NCBI GenBank assembly: GCA_022824545.1 | Contig: JAJDZR010000086.1 | Location: 1-32,385 of the forward strand | Direction of reading: 5' to 3' | Origin: Chloroflexota bacterium | GTDB taxonomy: Bacteria > Chloroflexota > UBA11872 > UBA12225 > JAJDUF01 | DNA length: 32,385 bases | In this document: piece by piece, positions 23,367-32,241 of the stretch | Layout: every line of letters starts with the position of its first letter | How positions within the stretch are numbered: position 1 is the first letter of the stretch | The notes under the pieces: model-generated | Databases searched by the model: none | Seen by the model: the letters and a program-made list of their open reading frames with translations, nothing else | What the model was told of the DNA's origin: nothing | Translations under genes and position numbers: made by a program

Positions 23367-25211
23367 ATGAGCGCGGCTGACGACCCTCGTCTGCACAATC
23401 CGCCGGGCAGGACAGCGGTGCGGATGGGCGTGTCACCGGCCAGCGATCCGGCCGAGCAGGCGCACGGTGGGAGTGCGGTCGCGGTCGCCGAGGTGCTGCG
23501 CTTGGTCCTCCAGCCGCACGCCCGCGTCTTGGCCGGCCGGGCCGGCTTGCAGCGCCGCGTGGGCTGGGTGACGACGCTGCGCGGGTTGCCGCCCATCTTC
23601 GAGTCGAGCGGCGGCGACGAGGTGGTCCTGGCGCCCGTAGCCACGCTCGATGCCCTGCGAGCGTTGAGCGCCGACTATGACCTGAGCAAGATCGTCGTCA
23701 GTCTGCAAGAAACCGGCGTCGCGGCCGTGGTCGTGGTCAGCCGCGATGAGTGGCACTGTCCCGATGCCGTAATCGTCGCCGCGGATGCCCACGACCTGCC
23801 CCTCTTCCACGTTGAGACGCCCCGCGCGGCGGCGGAGCTGGAGCGCACCATTGCGCGGCTCGTCGTTGACCGCCAGGCCGAGCTGAACCAGCGCGCGACC
23901 GACCTGTACCGACAGTTGGCCGCGGTGTCCGTCGAGGGTCAAGGCGTCGAGCGCATCCTGGAAGAAGCAGCAGCACTCACGGGACGGCTGATCTTCATAG
24001 AAGACGCAGCGTACCACGTGCAAGCGACGGCGCCGGCCGACGCGGCGGTACCGTCACCGTATTCGTCCCTCGTGGATCGCCAGTGCCTGGAGGCCGAGCT
24101 ACGGGCCGGCGAGCTAACCAGCTCGGCACCGCCGGTCGTGCGCCTCGAAGCCGGCCGCAACGGCCTGGCACGGTATACCGGCGCGATCCTCAACCGCGGT
24201 CGCCGGCGTGGCTTCGTCTCGCTGTGTGCGCCCCCCGGCGAGTTGACCGACCTGGACGAGCTAGTCGCCGGGCGGCTGGCTGCCGTGCTGGCGCTGGAAC
24301 TGGCCAAGCAGGACGCCGTGCGCCTCGCCGAGCGGCGCGACCGCGAGGCGTTATTCGAACAGTTGCTGGCCGAAGCTGACGCGCCCTCGCCGGAGCTGGA
24401 GCGGCAACTCCAACGCCTAGGCTTTCGCCCCGACACCTCGATTGCAGCACTGACAGTCACCATCGAGACGGAGCTAGCCGGTGCAGCCGACGACGCGGTG
24501 CTCGATGATCGCAGCGACCGGCTCATGGACACCGTGCGGCGCGCGTTACGGGACCGCAATCAACCGGCCATCATGCGGTCCGATAGCGGACAGGTCGTGG
24601 CCCTGCTGGCCCTACAAGTCGTGCCGGCGAGACGCTGGCCCGCGCCATCCGCCGGGGATTACGGTAGCGCCGACCGGCGTCGTCAGGAGACGAGGCAGAG
24701 CAGCGCCAGCGCGGCGGTGAAGGCAATTCTGCAGGATGTCCACGCGGCAGCCGTCGCCAGCGGCATTGGGCCGATCACGTCCGGCGCCGGTGAGATACAC
24801 TCGCGGCTAGCCGACGCGCCGGCAGCCATCGAGGAGGCAGCGCAAGCGGCGCAGCTTGCCCGCAGTCTCTATGGGCCGGGCCAACAGGCGTGCTTGTCCG
24901 ACTTGGGACTTTACCGGCTGCTGTACCACCTGCGCGGCACGCCGCAGTTGCGGGCATTCTATGACCAGACCATCGGACCGCTGGCGGCTTACGACAAACG
25001 GACCGGTGGTGACCTGCTCGCCACGCTCGAAGCGTATTTCGCCTCTCGCGCCAACCTCAGCGAAACGGCGCGGCGGCTCAACCTGCACCGCAACTCGCTA
25101 CTGTATCGGGTCCAGCGCATCGAAGAGACCGGCCAGGTTGACCTGCAGGACCCCGAGGCACTGCTGGCCCTACAAGTGGCCTTGAAAGCGCGGCACCTCC
25201 TCGACGTATAA
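23367..25211 (+). CDS. PucR-family transcriptional regulator
   Basis: The product (about 614 residues) has an N-terminal PucR-like domain (VAVAEVLRLVLQPHARVLAG and on), a central GAF-like region and a C-terminal helix-turn-helix: NLSETARRLNLHRNSLLYRV at about 563-582, followed by RIEETGQVDLQDPEALLALQ. Members of this CdaR/PucR superfamily control purine or other nitrogen catabolism genes, but the target here is unknown. A large charged, proline-containing linker lies around residues 410-460. The start is uncertain: GTG 23346 and ATG 23367 are both possible, and the first 30 residues contain the repeat-like CTGCACAATCCGCCG at 23391. tgt lies 35 bp upstream on the same strand, so they may be co-transcribed. 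Confidence 0.9.
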   Translation: MSAADDPRLHNPPGRTAVRMGVSPASDPAEQAHGGSAVAVAEVLRLVLQPHARVLAGRAGLQRRVGWVTTLRGLPPIFESSGGDEVVLAPVATLDALRALSADYDLSKIVVSLQETGVAAVVVVSRDEWHCPDAVIVAADAHDLPLFHVETPRAAAELERTIARLVVDRQAELNQRATDLYRQLAAVSVEGQGVERILEEAAALTGRLIFIEDAAYHVQATAPADAAVPSPYSSLVDRQCLEAELRAGELTSSAPPVVRLEAGRNGLARYTGAILNRGRRRGFVSLCAPPGELTDLDELVAGRLAAVLALELAKQDAVRLAERRDREALFEQLLAEADAPSPELERQLQRLGFRPDTSIAALTVTIETELAGAADDAVLDDRSDRLMDTVRRALRDRNQPAIMRSDSGQVVALLALQVVPARRWPAPSAGDYGSADRRRQETRQSSASAAVKAILQDVHAAAVASGIGPITSGAGEIHSRLADAPAAIEEAAQAAQLARSLYGPGQQACLSDLGLYRLLYHLRGTPQLRAFYDQTIGPLAAYDKRTGGDLLATLEAYFASRANLSETARRLNLHRNSLLYRVQRIEETGQVDLQDPEALLALQVALKARHLLDV

Positions 25212-25276
25212 GCGGTAGGGGCGGCAGCTATCCGTGCGTGTTGTGTGCGTTGCGAGGGCGCTGCGCCTGCACTATC

Positions 25277-25786
25277 ATGGCCGGTGCAATGGCACCTACT
25301 GAAGACTCATTGCTGAAGCAGGTCCGTGCGGCGCTGGCGGAAGCGCAGTTCGACCCGACGCACGCCAGCGACATCTTCCTGCGGGCGGATGCCGAGGCAG
25401 CCCTGCAAACGGCGCTGCCGACGGCGGTGATCGCGGTCGCAGGACGCGACGATGCCCGGCTGCCGACGGCGCGTTTCTTGGGCGCCACCTACCGGCCCGA
25501 CCTGCTGGTGGAGTTGGACACGGACCGCGTCGCTGTTGGGCTGACGTTGCTGCGGTCCGATACTGGGCCGCTGGCGGCGGCGCTGGCGCGCGCAGTGGTA
25601 CTCTCGCAGCAGCTTCCGGTGGCGACGGTTATAGTTGACCGTCGGATCGAGCGGGCCAATCCGTTTGCCGCACCGGCCACGCAGCGGCTCCACCCGCACG
25701 ACCAGGCTACGATGGACTACTTGGGCAGCCGGCATCGCGTGGTGTTCGTCGTCCGGCGACAGGCACCGTTCAGCTTCGGTCAATAA
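25277..25786 (+). CDS. Hypothetical protein, possibly a degenerate PD-(D/E)xK-like fold
   Basis: The 169-residue product (start at ATG 25277; ATG 25289 or GTG 25238 are alternatives) does not match a family I know. TYRPDLLVELDTDRVAVGL has the Asp-then-beta-strand pattern of Uma2 or PD-(D/E)xK proteins, but the expected Glu-x-Lys after it is Gly-Leu-Thr, so nuclease activity is unlikely. LAAALARAVVLSQQLPVATV is a helix then strand. It ends 17 bp before the isomerase gene and is likely in the same transcript. Confidence 0.6.
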   Translation: MAGAMAPTEDSLLKQVRAALAEAQFDPTHASDIFLRADAEAALQTALPTAVIAVAGRDDARLPTARFLGATYRPDLLVELDTDRVAVGLTLLRSDTGPLAAALARAVVLSQQLPVATVIVDRRIERANPFAAPATQRLHPHDQATMDYLGSRHRVVFVVRRQAPFSFGQ

Positions 25787-25803
25787 GGAGGAAGATACGT
25801 CCC

Positions 25804-26670
25804 ATGTTCAAGCGAGCCGTCATTACCGACGAAATCTCCCAGGACTTCGATCTCGCTGTCGGCATGGCCAAGCAGTTTGGCCTCGACCAACTCGAAATCC
25901 GTACCGTGTGGGAGACGCGCATTGACGCGATGTCTGCGGAGCAGTTGCGCCGGATCAAGGAGACGGCCGAGCAGCACGGCCTGTCCGTGGCCGGCCTCGC
26001 CGCCCCGTTCTTGAAGTGCGAGCTAGGCGACGACGACGAATACGCCGAGCATCTGCACATCCTGCGTCAGTGCATCGCCGCCGGGCGGGCGCTCGGTACG
26101 TCACTGATCCGCGGGTTCACGTTCTGGAAGCGGGACAGGCTGGACGACCACTACCAGCAGATTCTCGATTCCTATGCCGAGCCGGCCCGCATCGCCCGCG
26201 AGGAAGGGGTCACTATCGGTATCGAAAACGAGGGGTCGTGCTACGTCGGGACCGGCGCCGAACTGGCGCGGTTTCTCGGCGATCTGAACGAACCGTCCGT
26301 GCGGGCCGTGTGGGACCCAGCGAATGCGTGCTGGGAAGGCGGCGAGACCACGTATGCGGACGGTTATCCGCTGGTGAAGCCCTATATCGCACACGTCCAC
26401 GTCAAAGACAAGCGGCAGGTCAACCCGGACGAGAGTCCGCAGGCCGTCGTCATCGGCGATGGCGAGGTAGACATCCCCGGCCAACTCCAGACGCTCAAGG
26501 ACGACGGCTACGAGGGCTGTGTTTCGCTCGAAACGCACTACCGGGTGACGCACCGGCTGGCCGAGGACATCGCCCGGATGCCCGGCGGCAGCGCCTTCTC
26601 GGAGGGCGGCGAAGAGGGTACGCGCCGGTGCCTGGTGGCCTGGAACCGGATGATGGCGGCGCTGGCATGA
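25804..26670 (+). CDS. Sugar phosphate isomerase/epimerase (xylose isomerase-like TIM barrel)
   Basis: The 288-residue TIM-barrel protein has Glu ligands in IENEG (141-143), Asp171 in WDPANACW, His in HVHVKDK (197-199) and Glu243 in SLETHYR, the metal-binding pattern of the AP-endonuclease-2/xylose-isomerase-like superfamily. Members isomerise or epimerise sugars, inosose or hydroxypyruvate. AAGGAGGAAG precedes the ATG by about 12 bases. It starts a run with folD and the phosphofructokinase gene on the same strand. Gfo/Idh enzymes elsewhere in the window suggest sugar or inositol catabolism, but no specific route is shown. Confidence 0.9.
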   Translation: MFKRAVITDEISQDFDLAVGMAKQFGLDQLEIRTVWETRIDAMSAEQLRRIKETAEQHGLSVAGLAAPFLKCELGDDDEYAEHLHILRQCIAAGRALGTSLIRGFTFWKRDRLDDHYQQILDSYAEPARIAREEGVTIGIENEGSCYVGTGAELARFLGDLNEPSVRAVWDPANACWEGGETTYADGYPLVKPYIAHVHVKDKRQVNPDESPQAVVIGDGEVDIPGQLQTLKDDGYEGCVSLETHYRVTHRLAEDIARMPGGSAFSEGGEEGTRRCLVAWNRMMAALA

Positions 26671-26704
26671 GCTGGCGAGGCCGGCAGGACAAGGAGGACC
26701 ACGG

Positions 26705-27589
26705 ATGAGCGCGCAGCTCCTCGCTGGCCGGCCGGTCGCGCGGGTGATCCGGCGCCAGACGGTCGCGGCCGCCGAACGATTTCAAGCCCAGTTGCGCCGC
26801 CCGCCGGCCCTGGTCTCGCTCCGCATCGGTGACGACCCGGCCTCCGTGTCTTACGGTCGCACGCTGGAACGCGCCTGCGGACGCATCAACCTCGGCTTTC
26901 ACGAAATGGTGCTGCCGACCGAGCGTCCCCGTTTGACCGAGACGCTCAAGGCGCTCAACATTGACCCCGGCGTTGATGCCATCGTCGTGCAGCAGCCGTT
27001 ACCGGCGCCATTCTCCCTGGAGATGGTCGCGGAGCTGCTCGAACCGCAGAAGGACGTAGACGGCTTGACGCCGGTGAACGCCGGCCGCGTGGCCTTGGGC
27101 CAAGGCGGCTATGTTCCTTCCACACCCGCCGGTGGCATGGCAATCCTCCAGCACTACGGCATCCCGATCAAAGGAGCGGAAGCCGTCGTGTTGGGGCGCA
27201 GCCCCATCGTCGGACGGCCGCTGGCCCAGTTGCTGCTCCAAGCGCACGCCACCGTGACGATCTGCCACACCCGGACACGCGACTTGGCCGCCGTCACGCG
27301 CCGCGCCGACATCCTCTGCGTGGCTGCGGGCAGAGCGGGCCTGATAACCCCGGAGATGGTGCGGCCGGGCGCGGTGGTCGTAGATTTTGGTACCAACGTC
27401 GTGGATGACGGGTTAGTCGGTGACGTAGACCCGGCCGTCAGCGACGTGGCGGCGTGGCTCACACCCGTCCCCGGCGGCACGGGGCCGGTCACGACGGCGA
27501 TCCTGCTCCGCGCAACGGTGCGGGCCGCCTGTGACCGCCTCGGCGTGACCCTGACCGCGCTCCCCAGCAACGGCTCGGTCACACTGTAG
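26705..27589 (+). CDS. folD: FolD-like methylene-THF dehydrogenase/cyclohydrolase, lacking the conserved catalytic Lys
   Basis: FolD interconverts 5,10-methylene-, methenyl- and 10-formyl-tetrahydrofolate. This 294-residue protein has GDDPASVSY (42-50), VVQQPLPAPF, KDVDGLTPVN, VVLGRSPIVGRP and TPVPGGTGPVT in the proper order. In the first motif the family has Tyr-x3-Lys; here Tyr50 is kept but the Lys is Leu54 (CTG). That Lys is essential for cyclohydrolase, so the protein may act only as a dehydrogenase. Other changes are PCTP to PSTP and PGGVGP to PGGTGP. AAGGAGG precedes the ATG, and the gene follows the isomerase gene by 34 bp. A second, regular folD elsewhere cannot be excluded. Confidence 0.92.
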   Translation: MSAQLLAGRPVARVIRRQTVAAAERFQAQLRRPPALVSLRIGDDPASVSYGRTLERACGRINLGFHEMVLPTERPRLTETLKALNIDPGVDAIVVQQPLPAPFSLEMVAELLEPQKDVDGLTPVNAGRVALGQGGYVPSTPAGGMAILQHYGIPIKGAEAVVLGRSPIVGRPLAQLLLQAHATVTICHTRTRDLAAVTRRADILCVAAGRAGLITPEMVRPGAVVVDFGTNVVDDGLVGDVDPAVSDVAAWLTPVPGGTGPVTTAILLRATVRAACDRLGVTLTALPSNGSVTL

Positions 27590-27676
27590 TGTCGTTGTCT
27601 TATGGCCTCGTTCGGACCAACCCTACTTAATGGCGGAAGCAGCCCAGGGTAATGTGCAGTACCGCCAGCAACGCCC

Positions 27677-28870
27677 ATGGCTTCTAATCTGCTGATCGCG
27701 CAATCGGGTGGGCCGACGGCGGTTATCAACGCCAGCCTAGCCGGCCTCGTCAGCGCCGCTCAGGACACCGGCGTCTTCAAGCGCGTCCTCGGGCTGCGCC
27801 ACGGCATTCTCGGCGCCTTGCCCGGCGGTGACGGCTGTCTCGACCTGACGACGCTCGACGCGGCCCGTCTGACCGCCTTAGCCGCCACACCGAGCGCGGC
27901 GCTCGGCTCCTGTCGCCGCAAGCTCAATGCCAACGACTGCGCGGCCGTCATCGAGTGTTTCCGGCGCCACAACGTCCACGCCTTCGCCTACGTCGGCGGC
28001 AACGACTCGATGCAGACATGTCTCCAGCTCGGTCAAGCGGCGCGAGACATCGGCTACGAGTTGTCCGTCATCGGCGTGCCGAAAACCATTGACAACGACC
28101 TCCCAGAGACTGACCACTGCCCGGGGTACGGCAGCGCGGCCCGTTTCTGGGCCATCACGACGCAAGAAGCAGCCTTAGATCTCGCCGCCATGCGCGGCTA
28201 CGACACTGTTGTCGTACTGGAATGCATGGGGCGCAACGCCGGCTGGCTGACGGCCGCGGCCGCGTTGGGCCGGCCAGCCACCGGCGCGGCGCCACACCTT
28301 CTGCTAGTGCCGGAAGTGCCGCTCGTCCTGGACCGCGTACACGCCAGCGTGGAGGCCACCATCAGCCGGCATGGCAGTGCCGTCGTCGTCACGGCCGAGA
28401 CCGTTCGCACCGGCGCCGGCGACTACCTGAGCGCGGCTGCGGGGGAGGCGCGGCGCGATGCATTCGGACACCCGGTTGTCACGGGCACGGCCGACTATCT
28501 CGCCAACCGCATCAGCGCCGCACTCGGGGTGAAGGCCCGCACGGTGAAGCCAGGCACGTTGCAGCGCGCCGCGAGCAGTCTCGTCTCGACCGTGGACCGG
28601 GACGAAGCCTGGCAGGTCGGCGCCGCCGCGGCGCGTCTGCTGGCCGGCGGGCGGACCGGCCTGATGGTCACGCTGCAAGCGGAGCGCGACCCTGCGTATC
28701 GCTCCTGGTGCGATACCGTACCGCTCACGCGGGTCGCCGGCTTGGAGAAGCGGCTGCCGGCCTCCTTTGTGGAGGTGCAGCCGGGCGGCGTATGCAACGT
28801 AACCGCCGCTTTCGCCGACTACGCGCGGCCGCTGCTTGGCGGGCCACTCCCCGACTTCGCTCATCTGTAA
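27677..28870 (+). CDS. pfp: Phosphofructokinase, PPi-dependent type
   Basis: The 397-residue product phosphorylates fructose 6-phosphate in glycolysis. It has SGGPTAVINASLAG (10-23), YVGGNDSMQ (105-113) and GVPKTIDNDLPETD (133-146) with catalytic Asp139. GGND in place of the ATP-type GGDG, and Lys136 in PKTIDND, are the marks of pyrophosphate-dependent enzymes, which work reversibly. The length also fits that subgroup. There is no clear Shine-Dalgarno before the ATG. It follows folD by 87 bp and is probably in the same operon. I rate the PPi assignment likely, not proven. Confidence 0.92.
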   Translation: MASNLLIAQSGGPTAVINASLAGLVSAAQDTGVFKRVLGLRHGILGALPGGDGCLDLTTLDAARLTALAATPSAALGSCRRKLNANDCAAVIECFRRHNVHAFAYVGGNDSMQTCLQLGQAARDIGYELSVIGVPKTIDNDLPETDHCPGYGSAARFWAITTQEAALDLAAMRGYDTVVVLECMGRNAGWLTAAAALGRPATGAAPHLLLVPEVPLVLDRVHASVEATISRHGSAVVVTAETVRTGAGDYLSAAAGEARRDAFGHPVVTGTADYLANRISAALGVKARTVKPGTLQRAASSLVSTVDRDEAWQVGAAAARLLAGGRTGLMVTLQAERDPAYRSWCDTVPLTRVAGLEKRLPASFVEVQPGGVCNVTAAFADYARPLLGGPLPDFAHL

Positions 28871-28901
28871 TCCGTCAGGTCCGCACCTCTCCCACCCACA
28901 A

Positions 28902-28986
28902 GATTGTGCAGACCGGGTGGAGTAACGTAATCAGCGGTCCGGCATACTGCCCCGGCGGCGCTCGACGACGCCCGGTCTGCACAATC
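28902..28986. repeat. Perfect 16-bp inverted repeat in intergenic region
   Basis: GATTGTGCAGACCGGG (28902-28917) and its reverse complement CCCGGTCTGCACAATC (28971-28986) are separated by 53 bp. They lie between the phosphofructokinase and the beta-propeller gene. The right arm shares TCTGCACAATCCG with 23390, and 1764 has CTGCACAATCCG. Confidence 0.7.
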
Positions 28987-29056
28987 CGATGACGGCTATG
29001 GTGGTGCAGACCTGGTACTTCACTTGCGCGTCACGCGCACAAGACAGGAGGCCCTC

Positions 29057-30673
29057 ATGGTCCAGCAACCGGTCGCCATTGGCACGCGCACGCAGCTTCT
29101 TGTGGATGACTACTTGGTCACAGCGAGCAGCGGGGTCGTGGAGCGGCTGCACCCGATGGAGCAACTCCCGACGCCCGTGCTCCGGGCGGAAGCGGCCTGG
29201 GAACGGCCCGAGATCGGGGGCCTGTGGGGTCCGGTGACGGTCCACCGCGACCCGCACGACGGGCTGTTCCGCATGTGGTACGCGAGCTACGGCGCGTTCC
29301 CCGCCTACGGCCGAGACGTGGGGGAGATGTTCTCCTGCTATGCCACCTCCCATGACGGGCTGAATTGGGAGCGCCCCAACCTGGGCCGGTTTCAATACGA
29401 GGGCTTGACAGCGAACAACATCCTGCCGCGGACGGGTGCGACTCCCGGACACGGAATGCTGGACTGCGCCGAGATGGCTGGTCTTGAGCCGCCGGAGATG
29501 CGGTACAAGTCGGACTTCTGGGTCGGCAGGGACGACGACGGCTGGGGCGGCCATGGCGTCTCGTTCTCGGCCGACGGGCTGCACTGGTACCCCTACGAGC
29601 ACAACCCGGTCATCCGCGGACGCCAGCGCGGCGATACGTCCAGTGCGACCAAGCTCTACGACGGCACCGCGCCGGAAGGACCGGCCGGCTTTCCGATTGC
29701 CAAGTACGCACTGTTCCCCAAAGTCCACGTACCGCTCGGCCCGTGGCAGCGGCGCTGCTTTGCGGTCTGCACGTCGGTAGACGACGCCGATACCGGGTCG
29801 AAGCCTGGCACAGGCGGGCTGCCCTTCACGACCTGGACGGAGCCGATGCTGGCCTTGGCCCCCGACCAGCGCGATGACGACATGGCCGAGGAGCGGCTCG
29901 CCGCCGCCAAGTCCATCCTGCTCTACGACCATCCCGACGATCATCGCTGCGAGTTCTATGGCGTGATGGTCTTCCGCACCGGCGACGTGTTTCTCGCGCT
30001 GATCTGGGTGTACGACGCCTCGTTCGACATCGGTCGTCTGGGCGGCGGGAACGAGTACGCCATCGTGGACGTGCAACTGGCCGCGAGCCGGAACCTGATC
30101 CACTGGCAGCGGCTCGGCAACCGCCAGCCGGTGATCGCGCGGGGTGCGCCGGGCACGTTCGACAGTCACATGATCTTCTACCACTCCATGCCGATGACGG
30201 TCGGTGACGAGTGGTGGGTGTATTACGTGGGCTTCAACGAGGGCCACGCCGCGCGCCTGTGCTACACCGAGGCATTGCGGGAGCAGTATTGGGCCGACGT
30301 GCGGTCCGGCAAGCGGCACTTCCCGGCCATCGGGCTGGCCAAGGTACGCCGAGACGGGTTTATCTCGCGCGATGCCGGACCGGCCGGTGGCTCAATCACC
30401 ACGCGCACGCTCCGGCCGGGGGGCAGTCAAGTCGAACTCAACGCGACCATTGCTGCCGGTGGATCACTTACGGTAGAGGTGCAGGACGAGCAGGGCCGGG
30501 TGCTCCCCGGATTTACGGCAGCCGACTGCACGCCGATGACCGGTGATTCACTCCGGTACCCGGTCCGCTGGGGCGACCGGCACGGTGACGACCGCTGGCC
30601 GGAGCGGCCGCTGCGGCTGCGCTTTGATCTGCGCGACGCGAGCCTCTACGGCTTCCGGTTTACGGAGGGGTAG
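29057..30673 (+). CDS. Beta-propeller glycosidase-like protein
   Basis: The 538-residue product shows repeated blade motifs of glycoside-hydrolase clan F/J type proteins: LLVDDYLV, FRMWYASYG, CYATSHDGLNWERPNLG, VSFSADGLHWYPYEHNPVI, VQLAASRNLIHWQRL and WVYYVGFNEG, followed by a C-terminal beta-sandwich-like domain (GGSLTVEVQDEQGRVLPGFT). Similar proteins are common in Planctomycetota-like and Chloroflexota-like genomes and are annotated as glycosyl hydrolases. No signal peptide is seen, so it may act inside the cell. AGGAGG is five to six bases before ATG 29057. Substrate is unknown. Confidence 0.85.
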   Translation: MVQQPVAIGTRTQLLVDDYLVTASSGVVERLHPMEQLPTPVLRAEAAWERPEIGGLWGPVTVHRDPHDGLFRMWYASYGAFPAYGRDVGEMFSCYATSHDGLNWERPNLGRFQYEGLTANNILPRTGATPGHGMLDCAEMAGLEPPEMRYKSDFWVGRDDDGWGGHGVSFSADGLHWYPYEHNPVIRGRQRGDTSSATKLYDGTAPEGPAGFPIAKYALFPKVHVPLGPWQRRCFAVCTSVDDADTGSKPGTGGLPFTTWTEPMLALAPDQRDDDMAEERLAAAKSILLYDHPDDHRCEFYGVMVFRTGDVFLALIWVYDASFDIGRLGGGNEYAIVDVQLAASRNLIHWQRLGNRQPVIARGAPGTFDSHMIFYHSMPMTVGDEWWVYYVGFNEGHAARLCYTEALREQYWADVRSGKRHFPAIGLAKVRRDGFISRDAGPAGGSITTRTLRPGGSQVELNATIAAGGSLTVEVQDEQGRVLPGFTAADCTPMTGDSLRYPVRWGDRHGDDRWPERPLRLRFDLRDASLYGFRFTEG

Positions 30674-30694
30674 GGGGCCGCCACACTGCCTGTC

Positions 30695-31123
30695 CTAGGA
30701 GCGCACCGGCACGTCGCGGCCGTCGTCGAGGTCCAGGCGGTCGAACATGGTCGTGATGTCCGTGCGGTGACCATACCCGGCTTCTTCCAGCAGCATTTGG
30801 TGCCGCTGCCGGCCGGCCTCGTCCTGCGGGTAGCTCCTGGCCTGCGCGTTGAACGCCTCGATCTCGGCGGCGCTCCGCGGCGCACGCTCCATAAGGGCAG
30901 CGAGCACGCCGGCGTCGTCCGCATTCGCGGCGACGACTGCCTCGAACTCGTCGGCTGTCACGTCCAGGAACGCAAACAGCCGCTCACTGTAGCCGACCTT
31001 CGCTTTGTACTCGCCGAGGGTGCCGGCGAGGTGCGCGCGCATCTTGTCAATCGTCCGCGGCAGGAATGTAAGCCCCCCTAGTTCGTCGCGGGGGCTACGA
31101 GGTGGCCCTTGCGTCAAATCCAT
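30695..31123 (-). CDS. DUF5069 protein
   Basis: The 142-residue product has the DUF5069 opening MDLTQGPPRSPRDELGGLTF, then LPRTIDKMRAHLAGTLGEY and LFAFLDVTADEF. It is a small helical protein without known function. AAGGAGATACCG precedes the ATG. It is divergent from the NHL gene and convergent with the beta-propeller gene; the stop codon is 21 bp from the latter. I would not guess a role. Confidence 0.88.
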   Translation of the reverse strand: MDLTQGPPRSPRDELGGLTFLPRTIDKMRAHLAGTLGEYKAKVGYSERLFAFLDVTADEFEAVVAANADDAGVLAALMERAPRSAAEIEAFNAQARSYPQDEAGRQRHQMLLEEAGYGHRTDITTMFDRLDLDDGRDVPVRS

Positions 31124-31172
31124 CGGTATCTCCTTCCGAGCACGATATTGTAGCGACTATGGAGCACGCCTA

Positions 31173-31259
31173 GCCCCCACCCTAACCCTCCCCCGGAGCA
31201 AGCTCCAGGGGAGGGAAGCGACGGTCCCCTTGCCGCGGCGGGGGGACCATAGGGGGGCT
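31173..31259 (-). repeat. GC-rich dispersed repeat copy (R5)
   Basis: On the minus strand it starts AGCCCCCCTATGGTCCCCCC, CGCCGCGGCAAGGGGACCGT, then CTTCCCTCCCCTGGAGCTTG and AGGGTTAGGGTGGGGG. It has a variant second hairpin loop (GAGCTTGCTC). It lies between the divergent DUF5069 and NHL genes. Confidence 0.75.
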
Positions 31260-31324
31260 GGTAGTTGACGGGCGCCTGGGAACCTCGTATCGTGGCGACC
31301 AACTGGAGATCAGGAGGGGGCAGC

Positions 31325-32230
31325 ATGAGTGCGTTATTCGGCAGCGGCAACTATACCTATCGCGTAGACGCGCAGTGGGGGCGCAGCCCGCAGCTTCCGG
31401 CGCTGGGCCTCGTCTCCGGGATCGCTTGCGACTCGCAGGATCGGGTTTACGTCTTGCAGCGAGAGCCGCAGGCGGCCATGCTGGTGTTCTCACCCGAGGG
31501 GCAACTGCTCCACTCTTGGGGCGAGGACGCCTTCAGCCTCGCGCACGGCGTTTGGATCGGTCCCGACGACGCACTTTACTGCACCGACCGCAACCATACG
31601 GTGACGCACTGGAGTCTCGACGGCACGCTGCTGGCCACCTGGGGTACGGCGGATCGAGCCGGGCCGCCGGGCGAGCCGTTCAACGAGCCGGCCCGCGCGG
31701 TGCAGTCACCGCAAGGCGACGTGTTCATCGCCGACGGCTACGGGCAATATCGCGTACACGCTTTCAGTGCGGACGGGACGCTCCGGCGGTCCTGGGGAAC
31801 GAAGGGCAAGGGGCCGGGTGAGTTCGGCTGGCCCGTCCACAGCGTCTGGGTAGACCCGCGTGGCCGGCTGCTCGTGACCGACCGGGGGAATAACCGCGTG
31901 CAGCACTTCACCCTCGACGGAGCGTATCTGGAGGAGTGGGGTGACTTGGGCGCGCCCAACGACGTCTGCCTCGATGCGGGCCAGACGGTCTACATCGCTG
32001 AGGGAGGACCAGCCATCACCAGCCGCGGCCCCATCCGGACCACCCGCGGTCCGGGCGTGACCATCATGAGTCTCGATGGTGACATCCTGGCCCAGTGGGG
32101 CGAGCGCGGCGACGCACCAGGCCAATTTGCGGCCTCGCCGCATAGCTTGTGGGTAGATTCCCGCGGGGACATCTACGTCGGCGAGGTGACGACCCACGAC
32201 CGGCTGCAAAAGTTCATCCGCCAGCAGTGA
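31325..32230 (+). CDS. NHL-repeat beta-propeller protein
   Basis: The 301-residue product contains about six NHL-type repeats, such as SGIACDSQDRVYVLQREPQA, HGVWIGPDDALYCTDRNHTV, ARAVQSPQGDVFIADGYGQY, HSVWVDPRGRLLVTDRGNN and HSLWVDSRGDIYVGEVTTHD, each ending in a charged pair. Such six-bladed propellers include peptidyl-hydroxyglycine alpha-amidating lyases and sensor or scaffold proteins; the metal-binding His of the lyase cannot be confirmed. No signal peptide is evident. GGAGGGGGCAGC stands just before ATG 31325, which is preferred to a longer start at 31265. Confidence 0.85.
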   Translation: MSALFGSGNYTYRVDAQWGRSPQLPALGLVSGIACDSQDRVYVLQREPQAAMLVFSPEGQLLHSWGEDAFSLAHGVWIGPDDALYCTDRNHTVTHWSLDGTLLATWGTADRAGPPGEPFNEPARAVQSPQGDVFIADGYGQYRVHAFSADGTLRRSWGTKGKGPGEFGWPVHSVWVDPRGRLLVTDRGNNRVQHFTLDGAYLEEWGDLGAPNDVCLDAGQTVYIAEGGPAITSRGPIRTTRGPGVTIMSLDGDILAQWGERGDAPGQFAASPHSLWVDSRGDIYVGEVTTHDRLQKFIRQQ

Positions 32231-32241
32231 TCGGCGCCGTC

